Assembly: GCF_021653975.1 (NCBI RefSeq)
Contig: NZ_JAJKFK010000012.1
Location: 124,001-188,000 of the forward strand
DNA: 64,000 nt
Direction of reading: 5' to 3'
DNA from: Amycolatopsis sp. GM8
GTDB taxonomy: Bacteria > Actinomycetota > Actinomycetes > Mycobacteriales > Pseudonocardiaceae
Positions 6,647 to 14,077 of this stretch are shown one piece after another. The position numbers and the translations under genes were made by a program. Below the pieces are notes generated by a model. That model was not told the DNA's origin. It did no database searches and saw nothing but the letters and a program-made list of their open reading frames with translations. Positions within the stretch are counted from its first letter, which is position 1; every line of letters begins with the position of its first letter.

Positions 6647-7990
6647 ATGAGCGCGGTCGAGGAACACGTTCGGCAGCTAGCGGACACGGGGGCGAAGGTG
6701 ACGATCTCCGGCGAGCCGGTCGCACATGGACCGGTGGCGACCGTCTACTCCGTACTCCGCGACGGCAAACCCGTGATACTCAAGGTGTTTCCCGCGAAGC
6801 TCGACCGGAAGACGCTCGCGGCCGTCGAGCGCGAGCAGCAGCAGCTACGCGCCCTGGCCGCGTCGGCGCCGATCCTGCCCGCCGAAGCCGTCGAGCAGAC
6901 CGGCGACGGGCGGCACGCGCTGCGGATGACGCGGTACGCGCAGTCCCTGACCGGGCTCGTCGAACAGGTCGGCGCGCTGCCGCCCGAGGATGTGGTGGTG
7001 CTGGGCTACGCGCTCGCCCTCGCGCTTTCGGCGGCGCACGAAGCCAGGATCCTGCATGGCGGCATCAGTCCGGACAATGTGCTGTTCCACGCGTCCGGCG
7101 AACCCGTGCTCGCCGACTTCGGCGTCCCGCTCCGGGAGGCGTTCCCGCGCGATCCGTTGCACGCCATCGAATGCGTACCGCCGGAAACGCTTCGCACCGG
7201 GATCGTCGACGAGCGCACGGATCTGTACGGGCTGGGCGCCGTGCTGCACTACGCGCTCACCGGCAGCTCACCGCACCCCGGCAAGCTCGGCGAGCAACCG
7301 GGCGAGCGGGTGCTCCGCGTGTTGCGCAGTCCCGTGCCGGCGATCAACCGCGCCGACGTCCCCATTGGACTGTCCACAGTGGTGGCCAGGCTGCTCGCGC
7401 CGGACGCCGCGAACCGCCCGTCCGGCGCCGCCTGGGTGGCGGAACAACTGGCCGGGATGCTGCCGGCCGACCCGTCGCCGAGTATTTCCGGTGCCGCGCC
7501 GGTCGCCCCCGAGTTCGACGATTTCGTTGTGCCCGCTGATGATCCGGTCCAGCGGCCGACGCGGTCACGGCGCCCGTACTTCCTCGCCGGAGCGGCCGTC
7601 GTGGCGGCGGGACTCGTCGGGGCCGCCGTCCTGTTGGCACAGCAGGGTTCCGGCGAGTTGCACACCACGCCCCGGCTGCCGCCGCCCCCGGCGCAGGAAA
7701 CGCCGTCGTCCGCCGCGGCACCCGTGCGGCTGAACCTGGCCGACCCGGTCGACCTCGGCAACCAGGCGCAGCTGAGCTGGACCGTCGAGGGCGAGCAGGT
7801 GCTCGACTACGCCGTGATCGTGGCCGGCGAGGGTGAGCCCAACCGAACACTGCTCGCGCAACGGAACCACAGCCTGACCGTCCCGATCGACCCGGTGCGC
7901 AAGTACTGCTTCGAACTCCAGGCCACCGACAGCAACCAGGTCTGGACCGCGCCCCCGAAAGCGATCCGCGGCGCGACCTGTCACCAGTAG
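6647..7990 (+). CDS. Membrane-anchored Ser/Thr kinase homologue, probable pseudokinase
   Basis: A 447-residue protein. Residues 1-280 have the protein kinase fold: K46 in VILKVFPAK (VAIK lysine), S-P-D-N in HGGISPDNVLF (residues 137-147), D157-F-G in LADFG, and PPETL / DERTDLYGLGAVLHYALTG for the C-lobe. The catalytic loop reads H-G-G-I-S-P-D-N: the HRD aspartate is Gly139 and the following KP lysine is Ser141, and the glycine-rich loop is degenerate (AHGPVATVY). Catalysis by the usual route is unlikely, so a pseudokinase is proposed. One membrane helix lies at about 308-330. The extracellular part (about 355-447) looks like a fibronectin-III type domain (LSWTVEG..., YCFELQATDSNQ). It is divergent from eccD, a common context for kinase-like regulators of type VII systems. 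Confidence 0.82.
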   Translation: MSAVEEHVRQLADTGAKVTISGEPVAHGPVATVYSVLRDGKPVILKVFPAKLDRKTLAAVEREQQQLRALAASAPILPAEAVEQTGDGRHALRMTRYAQSLTGLVEQVGALPPEDVVVLGYALALALSAAHEARILHGGISPDNVLFHASGEPVLADFGVPLREAFPRDPLHAIECVPPETLRTGIVDERTDLYGLGAVLHYALTGSSPHPGKLGEQPGERVLRVLRSPVPAINRADVPIGLSTVVARLLAPDAANRPSGAAWVAEQLAGMLPADPSPSISGAAPVAPEFDDFVVPADDPVQRPTRSRRPYFLAGAAVVAAGLVGAAVLLAQQGSGELHTTPRLPPPPAQETPSSAAAPVRLNLADPVDLGNQAQLSWTVEGEQVLDYAVIVAGEGEPNRTLLAQRNHSLTVPIDPVRKYCFELQATDSNQVWTAPPKAIRGATCHQ

Positions 7991-7993
7991 GGG

Positions 7994-8293
7994 TCAACGG
8001 GTCTGCGCGACTCCCAGCAGAACCAGGAACACCGGCAGCGCCCACAACAACACCTGGTAGAACGGCCGGCTGCGGCGCCAGGCGATGAGGTACGTGATGG
8101 GCGTCCCGATCAGCAGGACGACGGCCAGCTGCGGGCCGACGGTGAAGTACAATGCGTCCCCGTCCGGCGGGCCGAACGCGATGGCGCCGAAGATCAGGAA
8201 CGCGGCCTCCCACGACAGCATCGCGCCGAAGGAGAACAGCCAGCCACGGCCACGTCCCCGCGGCCGGTGCGCCTTCCCACCAGGAGTCGTCAT
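7994..8293 (-). CDS. Small membrane protein, unknown function
   Basis: A 99-residue protein. A basic N-terminus (GGKAHRPRGRGRG) is followed by three hydrophobic segments: FSFGAMLSWEAAFLIFGAIAF, VGPQLAVVLLIGTPITYLIAW and VLLWALPVFLVLLG. The ATG at 8293 is preferred over a longer reading to 8383 that adds only Arg-rich residues; GGAG lies 11 bases upstream of the start region. It is convergent with the kinase homologue, with stop codons 3 bases apart. No functional motif was recognised. Confidence 0.7.
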   Translation of the reverse strand: MTTPGGKAHRPRGRGRGWLFSFGAMLSWEAAFLIFGAIAFGPPDGDALYFTVGPQLAVVLLIGTPITYLIAWRRSRPFYQVLLWALPVFLVLLGVAQTR

Positions 8294-8354
8294 GGCCCCG
8301 AAGGTAGGGCCACCGGCACGGGACCGGTCCCGGTTGCGTGGGCGGACCGGCCGC

Positions 8355-8594
8355 TCAACCCCTGAACACCTGGACGACCACACCGTCGTCGACGACCAGG
8401 TGCACGCGACTGCTGATCCAGGTGAGAGTCCTCGGCTGGTGCTCGCGGCCGTCCACGATCTCGGCGTCGAAACCCTGGTGGCTCAGGTCGATCAGCGCTC
8501 GCCGGATGGGCAGGCCGACGACGTCTTCCGGCCGGAAACCGGGCGTCCGGGCCGGGCCGCCGTCACGAATCCCTTTATGCCCCACACCAGGCAC
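8355..8594 (-). CDS. Small protein, possibly I78-like inhibitor fold
   Basis: A 79-residue protein from a GTG. The pattern PEDVVGLPIRRALIDL ... LTWISSRVHLVVDDGVVVQVFRG recalls the potato-inhibitor-I-like I78 family (a G-x-x-x-x-x-A helix, then a R-h-x-L-x-x-D-D-G-x-V-x-x-V C-terminal strand), but the family cysteines are absent. It lies alone between a membrane protein on the same strand and the divergent ABC exporter. The start is uncertain because the first 15 residues are not conserved-looking. Weak call; it may also be an uncharacterised small protein. Confidence 0.5.
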   Translation of the reverse strand: MPGVGHKGIRDGGPARTPGFRPEDVVGLPIRRALIDLSHQGFDAEIVDGREHQPRTLTWISSRVHLVVDDGVVVQVFRG

Positions 8595-8654
8595 GATACC
8601 GCCTGAAACCGCCGTGAAACCGTGGCGAAGGCGGGGCCCGCCAGGCTTCGGGGC

Positions 8655-9602
8655 ATGTCATCCACAGCGAACGGACCAGCCATCGAGGCGGCCGGGCTCA
8701 GGAAGGCGTTCGGGGATCACGTGGTGCTCGACGGCATCGATCTGCAGGTTCCCCAGGGGACGATCTTCTCACTGCTCGGGCCGAACGGGGCCGGCAAAAC
8801 CACCACCGTGCACATCCTGTCCACGCTCATCGGATCCGACGGGGGCCGGGTCCGGGTCGGGGGCCACGATCCGGCCACCGAGCCCGACGGCGTCCGCGCG
8901 GCGATCGGGGTCACGGGGCAGTTCTCCGCCGTCGACGGGTTGCTCACCGGCGAGGAGAACCTCCTCCTGATGGCCGATCTGCACCATCTCGGCCGCCGGA
9001 CGGGCAAGCAGCGCGCGGCCGGACTCCTGGAGCAGTTCGACCTCGTCGAGGCCGCCCGCAAGACCGCCGCCACCTACTCCGGTGGCATGAAACGGCGGCT
9101 CGACCTCGCGATGAGCCTCATCGGCGAACCACGGATCATCTTCCTCGACGAACCGACCACCGGCCTCGATCCACGCAGCCGCCGCACGATGTGGCAGATC
9201 ATCCGCGACCTGGTGAACCGCGGCGTGACCATCTTCCTCACCACCCAGTACCTCGACGAGGCCGACGAGCTGGCCAACCGGATCGCCGTGCTGGACAACG
9301 GAAAGATCGTCGCCGAGGGCACGCCGGCCGAGCTGAAGGGGCAGATCCCCGGCGGCCACATCGCACTGCGCTTCACCGACGCGCACGAGCTCGCCAAGGC
9401 CGTTCGCGAACTCGGCGGCCAGCGCGACGACGAGGCGCTCACGCTGCAGATTCCCGGCGACGGCGGGGTGAAGGCGCTGCGCGTGCTGCTCGACCGGCTC
9501 GACGCGGCCTCGATCGAGGTCGAGGAGCTGTCCGTGCACACACCCGATCTCGACGACGTTTTCCTTGCCCTCACCGGAACTTCGAAGGTGCCGACATCAT
9601 GA
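8655..9602 (+). CDS. ABC exporter ATP-binding subunit (DrrA-like)
   Basis: A 315-residue ATPase. Walker A GPNGAGKTTT (42-51), Q-loop in GVTGQFSAVDGLLTGEENL, signature YSGGMKRRLDLA, Walker B IIFLDEPTTGLD and switch His replaced by Gln in LTTQYLDEADELANR, as is typical of DrrA-type drug resistance ATPases. The C-terminal extension ends VHTPDLDDVFLALTG, also a DrrA mark. It is likely to power efflux of a hydrophobic compound or lipid with the permease that overlaps it by 4 bases (ATGA). The ATG at 8655 is chosen over an in-frame upstream codon at 8622 because the domain starts here. Confidence 0.93.
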   Translation: MSSTANGPAIEAAGLRKAFGDHVVLDGIDLQVPQGTIFSLLGPNGAGKTTTVHILSTLIGSDGGRVRVGGHDPATEPDGVRAAIGVTGQFSAVDGLLTGEENLLLMADLHHLGRRTGKQRAAGLLEQFDLVEAARKTAATYSGGMKRRLDLAMSLIGEPRIIFLDEPTTGLDPRSRRTMWQIIRDLVNRGVTIFLTTQYLDEADELANRIAVLDNGKIVAEGTPAELKGQIPGGHIALRFTDAHELAKAVRELGGQRDDEALTLQIPGDGGVKALRVLLDRLDAASIEVEELSVHTPDLDDVFLALTGTSKVPTS

Positions 9603-10378
9603 CGTACGCACTGACCGATTCGGCGACGATGCTGCGCCGGAACCTCAAGCGCATGCTCCGCTACCCGAGCATGACCGTCCAACTCGCGGGCATGCCGGTG
9701 CTCTTCCTGCTGCTGTTCGTGTACGTCTTCGGCGGCACGCTCGGCAACGGCCTCGGCGGATCCGGCGGCCGCGGTGCCTACGTCGACTACGTGGTGCCGG
9801 GGATCATGCTGATGTCCATCGGCCTCGCGGCGACCGGCACCGCGGTCTCCGTCGCGATGGACATGACCGAGGGGATCATCGCCCGCTTCCGCACGATGGC
9901 CATCTCGCGCGGCTCGGTGCTGACCGGGCACGTGGTCGGCAGCACGATCCAGACGCTGATCAGCCTGGTCGTGCTGCTCGCGGTGGCACTGCTGATCGGC
10001 TTCCGGCCCACCGCGTCCCCGCTCGAATGGCTGGCGGCGATCGGCGTGATCGTGCTGATCACGTTCGCGCTCACCTGGCTCTCGGTCGCGCTCGGCCTGG
10101 TGGCCAAGACGGTGGAAAGCGCCAGCAACATGCCGATGCCGCTGACCTTCCTGCCGTTCCTCGGCAGCGGGTTCGTGCCGACCGATTCGATGCCGGACGG
10201 GTTGCGCCAGTTCGCCGAGTACCAGCCGTTCACGCCGTTCATCGAAACCATCCGGGGCCTGCTGCTCGGCACGCCGATCGGCAACAGCGCGATCATGGCC
10301 GTCGGCTGGGCCGTGGCGATCGCGGTATTCGGCTACCTCTGGGCGATGAAGTTGTTCAACCGCGATCCCGCACGGTAG
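9599..10378 (+). CDS. ABC-2 type exporter permease (DrrB-like)
   Basis: A 259-residue membrane protein with six hydrophobic segments and the ABC-2 transporter layout: an amphipathic N-terminal region (MLRRNLKRMLRYPSMTVQL), then TM segments around 35-52, 65-85, 110-135, 145-170, 180-195 and 232-250. It contains ARFRTMAISRGSVLTG after TM2 and the P-F-T-P-F-I-E-T loop before the last helix, as in DrrB relatives. It is translationally coupled to the ATPase. Its 3' end overlaps the convergent AfsR-like gene by 23 bases. The substrate cannot be told from sequence. Confidence 0.92.
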   Translation: MTYALTDSATMLRRNLKRMLRYPSMTVQLAGMPVLFLLLFVYVFGGTLGNGLGGSGGRGAYVDYVVPGIMLMSIGLAATGTAVSVAMDMTEGIIARFRTMAISRGSVLTGHVVGSTIQTLISLVVLLAVALLIGFRPTASPLEWLAAIGVIVLITFALTWLSVALGLVAKTVESASNMPMPLTFLPFLGSGFVPTDSMPDGLRQFAEYQPFTPFIETIRGLLLGTPIGNSAIMAVGWAVAIAVFGYLWAMKLFNRDPAR

Positions 10379-13300
10379 CCAGCGCGACGGCGTGAAGTTC
10401 CGCCGCACCGAGGCCGGCGTACGACGACACCGCGTCGTCGTACGCCGGTTTGTCGGCTTGTTCGGCGGCCTCTCGGGCCCGCACCAGCGACATCGTCGGC
10501 TGGAACTGGCGCAGGTAGCGCAGCCGTTCGGCCAGCGCGATGAGCCGCGCGCCCGGGGCGGTCCGGTCGAGCGCGAGGTCCGCCATGCCGAGCGCCAGGA
10601 AAAGCGCGCCGCACAGGGGAAATCCGGTCAGGTACGACGGCTGGGCGAGGTCCAGACCACTGAGCAACGACGACAACTCGCCTGGCAGGTCGCGCACGAC
10701 GTCCTCGACGAGATCGAGCCGGCCCAGCCGCGCGTGCGCGACCACCATCACGGACTTGACCTCCAACTCCCACGGCGTCCGGCCCGGCTCGGCCTGCTCG
10801 ACCGGCACCTCCACCCTGGTCGCGGCCAGCGCCCGCCGCCACGACGCGAGTCCGGAGTCGATCTCACCGCGCGCGAGTGCCAGCTCGGCCCGGACAGCGA
10901 GGTCGAAAGAGTGGTAGGCGAACCGCTCGTCGGTGATACCGGGCGGCGCGCCGTCGAACCAGCGCTCCGCGTCGGCGACCGAACCGGCCTGCAGGGACAC
11001 CAGCGCCATCGACCACCGGAAGCCCGGTTCGTCCACCCACACGCCCAGCTCAACCTGCAGATCCCAGGCCTTTCGCAGGTACGGCAACGCTTCCGCGCCC
11101 TCACCGAGGTGCATGTGGATCTCGCCGAGCCGGAACAGCGCGATGATCCGCATCCAGGGGTACTCGGCCGTGTCGAAGACCTCGAACGTCCGCTGGGCCG
11201 CGACGCGTGCACCCGGCAGGTCGCCGGTGTTCTCCAGCAGATAACTGAACACCGCGTTCGCGTAGCCCGCGAGCAGGGGTTCCGGGCTGTCGCACAGTTC
11301 GGCCAGCCGGTCGATCCGGATGAGCGCGGCGGCCGCGGCCCGGATCAGCGTGTCCGGTGGCGCGGGCGGAAGCTTGTGCAGGACCAGCAGCGTGCGCATC
11401 GCACGCGGGCCGTGCAGGGTGAACGCGTACGCGGTGCACAGGGCCGCCGCCGTCCGCGTGACCTCGACGAATTCGGGCGCCGGACGGTAGTGCGACAGGA
11501 CGTGACCGACGCCCCCGAGGAACGTCATCATCCGCAGGTAGTTCGTCTCGAACGTCCACAGCACGACGATCACCGCGACGACGGCGGCGACCGTGTCACC
11601 GTCTTCCCGATCGAGCGCGTACCGCAGTGCCTGCACGAGGTTGTCCTGCTCGGCACGGATCAATCCGGTCGTCGCCCCGGGGTCGGGGCCGAGCGGGCCG
11701 TCGTAGTGCGCGAGCCCGAATTCCCTTGCCCAGCCGAGGAAATCGTCGATGGCCCGGTCGTCCGTGCGCTGGGCGGCGCTGAACTCGCGCACGGTTTCGA
11801 GCATCCGGAAGCGAGTGCCCGTCGGCGTTTCCACGACCTTCAGCAGCGACTGGTCGACCAGTTCGTCCACACTCGCGCCGACACGCAGCGCGGCGTCGGC
11901 GGTGAACCCGTCGGGGAACACCGACAGCGCGCGCATCGCGTCGCGCCCGCTCGGGTCGAGGAGGTGCCAGCTCCACTCGACGACGGCTTGCAGCGTGCGA
12001 TGTCGTTCGGGGGCGTCGCGCGCGCCGCCGCGCAACAAGGCGAAGCGGTCGTTGAGCCGGCGGCCGATCTCGGCGATCGACATCGTCCGGACCCGCGCGG
12101 CGGCCAGTTCGACCGCGAGCGGTAGGCCGTCGAGATGGCGGCAAAGCTCCTCGACGGTGTCCGAGGGAAGGTCCGCACCCGGCCGCGCGGCACGGGCGCG
12201 CTGCGTGAACAGCTCGACCGACGTCGGCAGGTCCAGCTCCGGCAGGAGGTACCCGGATTCCGAGGAAAGCCCCAGCGGGGCCCGGGTCGTGGTCAGTATC
12301 CGCAGGTCGCGGGTCATGGACACGAGCGCGCGCACGAGATCCGCGACGCCGGTGACGACGTGCTCGCAGTTGTCGAGCACCAGCAGCGCGGGGCCGGCGA
12401 CCTGCGCGATCCCGGCGACGACGCCCGCCGTGACCAGCCGGGTTTCACCGACGCCGAGCACCGACGCGACCTCGCCCGCGACGTCCTCGTCGCGCGAAAC
12501 TCCGGCGAGGGCAACGAAATGCACGACGCGTTGGTCGGCCTCCCGGGCGACCGCGTGCGCGAGCCGGGTCTTGCCGAGGCCGCCGGGTCCGACGACCGAC
12601 ACGACCCGCGCCGCGCGCAGCAGGCCGAGGACCGCGGCGACGTCGTCTTCGCGGCCGAGGAGCGGGTTGGGCTCGTGCTGGATGCCGTGCCGGACCGAGG
12701 GTTGCAGCAACCGCTGGTGGAGGGTTTGCAGGTCGGGACCCGGATCGGTGCCGAGCTCGTCACGCAGCGCGCGGCGGTACTGCTCGTATCTGGCCAGCGC
12801 GGCGGAATCGCCCGCGGTCGCCGCCTCGCTGCGAAGGAGTTCGAGCAGCACCTCCTCGTCACGCGGGCGGTCGCGGAAGACCTCGGTCAGCGCGTCGACG
12901 GCCTCGGCGTGCCGACCGAGGCGAGCCAGGGCGAGCGCGCGGGCCCGCCTCAGGGTCTGGTGCGCCGAGGCGCGTTCCGCGCGCAGCTCGGCGAGCGGGT
13001 CGTCACCGGTCTCGACCCCGCCTTCCCACAGCGCGAGGCCGGTTTCGGCCTGGCGCAAGGCCGCGGCGGGGTCCTGTTCTTGGGAGGCGGCCGACGCGTA
13101 CCGCAGGACCGCGGCGGCGTCGACCTGGTCGTCGGTGAGGGACAGCCGGTACCCGGCCGGGGTGCGGACGATGATGTCCGGGCCGAGCTGGGCGCGGACC
13201 CGGGAGATGAGGATCTGCAGCGCCTTGGCCGGGTTCTCGGGCTTCTCGTCCGGCCACAGCCCGTCCACGAGGCGGGCCGTGCCGCAGCCCGTGTGCAGGT

Positions 13301-13397
13301 CGGCGGCCAGTAGCGCGAGCAGGTTCCGCAGGCGCGGACCGGTGATCTCCTGACCGCGAAACGCCACGCGGGACAGCAGGATCAACTCGGTGCTCAC
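10356..13397 (-). CDS. AfsR/SARP-family regulator with NB-ARC ATPase and TPR-like region
   Basis: A 1013-residue regulator. Order: OmpR-type winged helix (1-95; RVAFRGQEITGPRLRNLLALLAAD, ILISRVRAQLG, RTPAGYRL), bacterial transcriptional activation domain (about 97-245), an AAA/NB-ARC nucleotide-binding module from about 260 (Walker A VVGPGGLGKTRLAHAVA; Walker B LLVLDNCEHV; DLPTSVELFTQRA; CRHLDGLPLAVELAAARV), then helical repeats to the C-terminus. This matches AfsR-like activators of secondary metabolism. The GTG at 13397 starts the winged helix directly; upstream residues to 13481 lack fold features. It is divergent from the LuxR-type gene and convergent with the ABC exporter, a possible target. 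Confidence 0.92.
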   Translation of the reverse strand: MSTELILLSRVAFRGQEITGPRLRNLLALLAADLHTGCGTARLVDGLWPDEKPENPAKALQILISRVRAQLGPDIIVRTPAGYRLSLTDDQVDAAAVLRYASAASQEQDPAAALRQAETGLALWEGGVETGDDPLAELRAERASAHQTLRRARALALARLGRHAEAVDALTEVFRDRPRDEEVLLELLRSEAATAGDSAALARYEQYRRALRDELGTDPGPDLQTLHQRLLQPSVRHGIQHEPNPLLGREDDVAAVLGLLRAARVVSVVGPGGLGKTRLAHAVAREADQRVVHFVALAGVSRDEDVAGEVASVLGVGETRLVTAGVVAGIAQVAGPALLVLDNCEHVVTGVADLVRALVSMTRDLRILTTTRAPLGLSSESGYLLPELDLPTSVELFTQRARAARPGADLPSDTVEELCRHLDGLPLAVELAAARVRTMSIAEIGRRLNDRFALLRGGARDAPERHRTLQAVVEWSWHLLDPSGRDAMRALSVFPDGFTADAALRVGASVDELVDQSLLKVVETPTGTRFRMLETVREFSAAQRTDDRAIDDFLGWAREFGLAHYDGPLGPDPGATTGLIRAEQDNLVQALRYALDREDGDTVAAVVAVIVVLWTFETNYLRMMTFLGGVGHVLSHYRPAPEFVEVTRTAAALCTAYAFTLHGPRAMRTLLVLHKLPPAPPDTLIRAAAAALIRIDRLAELCDSPEPLLAGYANAVFSYLLENTGDLPGARVAAQRTFEVFDTAEYPWMRIIALFRLGEIHMHLGEGAEALPYLRKAWDLQVELGVWVDEPGFRWSMALVSLQAGSVADAERWFDGAPPGITDERFAYHSFDLAVRAELALARGEIDSGLASWRRALAATRVEVPVEQAEPGRTPWELEVKSVMVVAHARLGRLDLVEDVVRDLPGELSSLLSGLDLAQPSYLTGFPLCGALFLALGMADLALDRTAPGARLIALAERLRYLRQFQPTMSLVRAREAAEQADKPAYDDAVSSYAGLGAAELHAVALATVRDRG

Positions 13398-13544
13398 CGG
13401 ATCAGGGTAATGGCTCGCCCGGCAACCGGGAATGCGGAACTCGCGCGGCGGGAACCGGGGACCCGCGGAGCGACTGTCCACTTCAGACCCGTTTGAGGGT
13501 CACCCGGACGGCTCGTACATGATCAACAAGGGTCGTCCGGCCGT

Positions 13545-13557
13545 TAGAGTCCGCGCG
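13545..13557 (+). promoter_or_regulatory. -10 element, leaderless start of LuxR-type gene
   Basis: TAGAGT (13545-13550) lies 7 bases before the GTG at 13558. No ribosome binding site precedes either this GTG or the alternative ATG at 13519, which favours the leaderless GTG. Confidence 0.5.
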
Positions 13558-14043
13558 GTGATCGCACTCGGAGTGAGTTACCTCGGTGACCACGCCCATC
13601 ACGAGCTGTTCGCGCGCTCGCTCGCGGCATCCGATTCTTCCTTGCGCTGGGCGGGTTCGGCGGCGGACGCGGATATCGTCCTGATCGACCGGCTGTCCAC
13701 TGTGGTCAGTGGCGCGTTTCTGGTCAGCTGCCCGTTCGAAGAGCCGCCGGCAGCGCTTCCGGCGGGCATCCGCGGTGTCCTCAACTGCGCGGCCACGACG
13801 CCGGTGCAGTTGCTCGCGCTCGCGACGGAGATCAGCCAGGCGCTCGGCCCGCGCCTGACCCCGATCGAGATCGAGGTGCTGACCTGCGCCGCGGCCGGGA
13901 TGACGATCGAGGACACCGCCCAGCGCCTAGACCTCACCACGAGCGGCGGCCGGTCCATAATGGACTCCGCCAGGCGCAAGCTCGGCGCCCGCACCCGCGC
14001 GAACGCCGTCGCACTCGCATTCCGCCACGGGCTGGTGCGCTGA
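13558..14043 (+). CDS. LuxR-type HTH transcriptional regulator
   Basis: A 161-residue protein from the chosen GTG. The N-terminal part (VIALGVSYLGDHAHHELFARSL, ADADIVLIDRLSTVVSG) has an alternating strand/helix pattern without receiver signature residues. The C-terminal LuxR helix-turn-helix is clear: LTPIEIEVLTCAAAGMTIEDTAQRLDLTTSGG then RKLGARTRANAVALAFRHGL. It could start 13 codons earlier (ATG 13519). It is divergent from the AfsR-like gene. The target is unknown; the general layout is like the regulator at 3534-4133. Confidence 0.75.
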   Translation: MIALGVSYLGDHAHHELFARSLAASDSSLRWAGSAADADIVLIDRLSTVVSGAFLVSCPFEEPPAALPAGIRGVLNCAATTPVQLLALATEISQALGPRLTPIEIEVLTCAAAGMTIEDTAQRLDLTTSGGRSIMDSARRKLGARTRANAVALAFRHGLVR

Positions 14044-14077
14044 AAGCGCTGTCAGCACACCAGCCGCGTCCCCGCGG

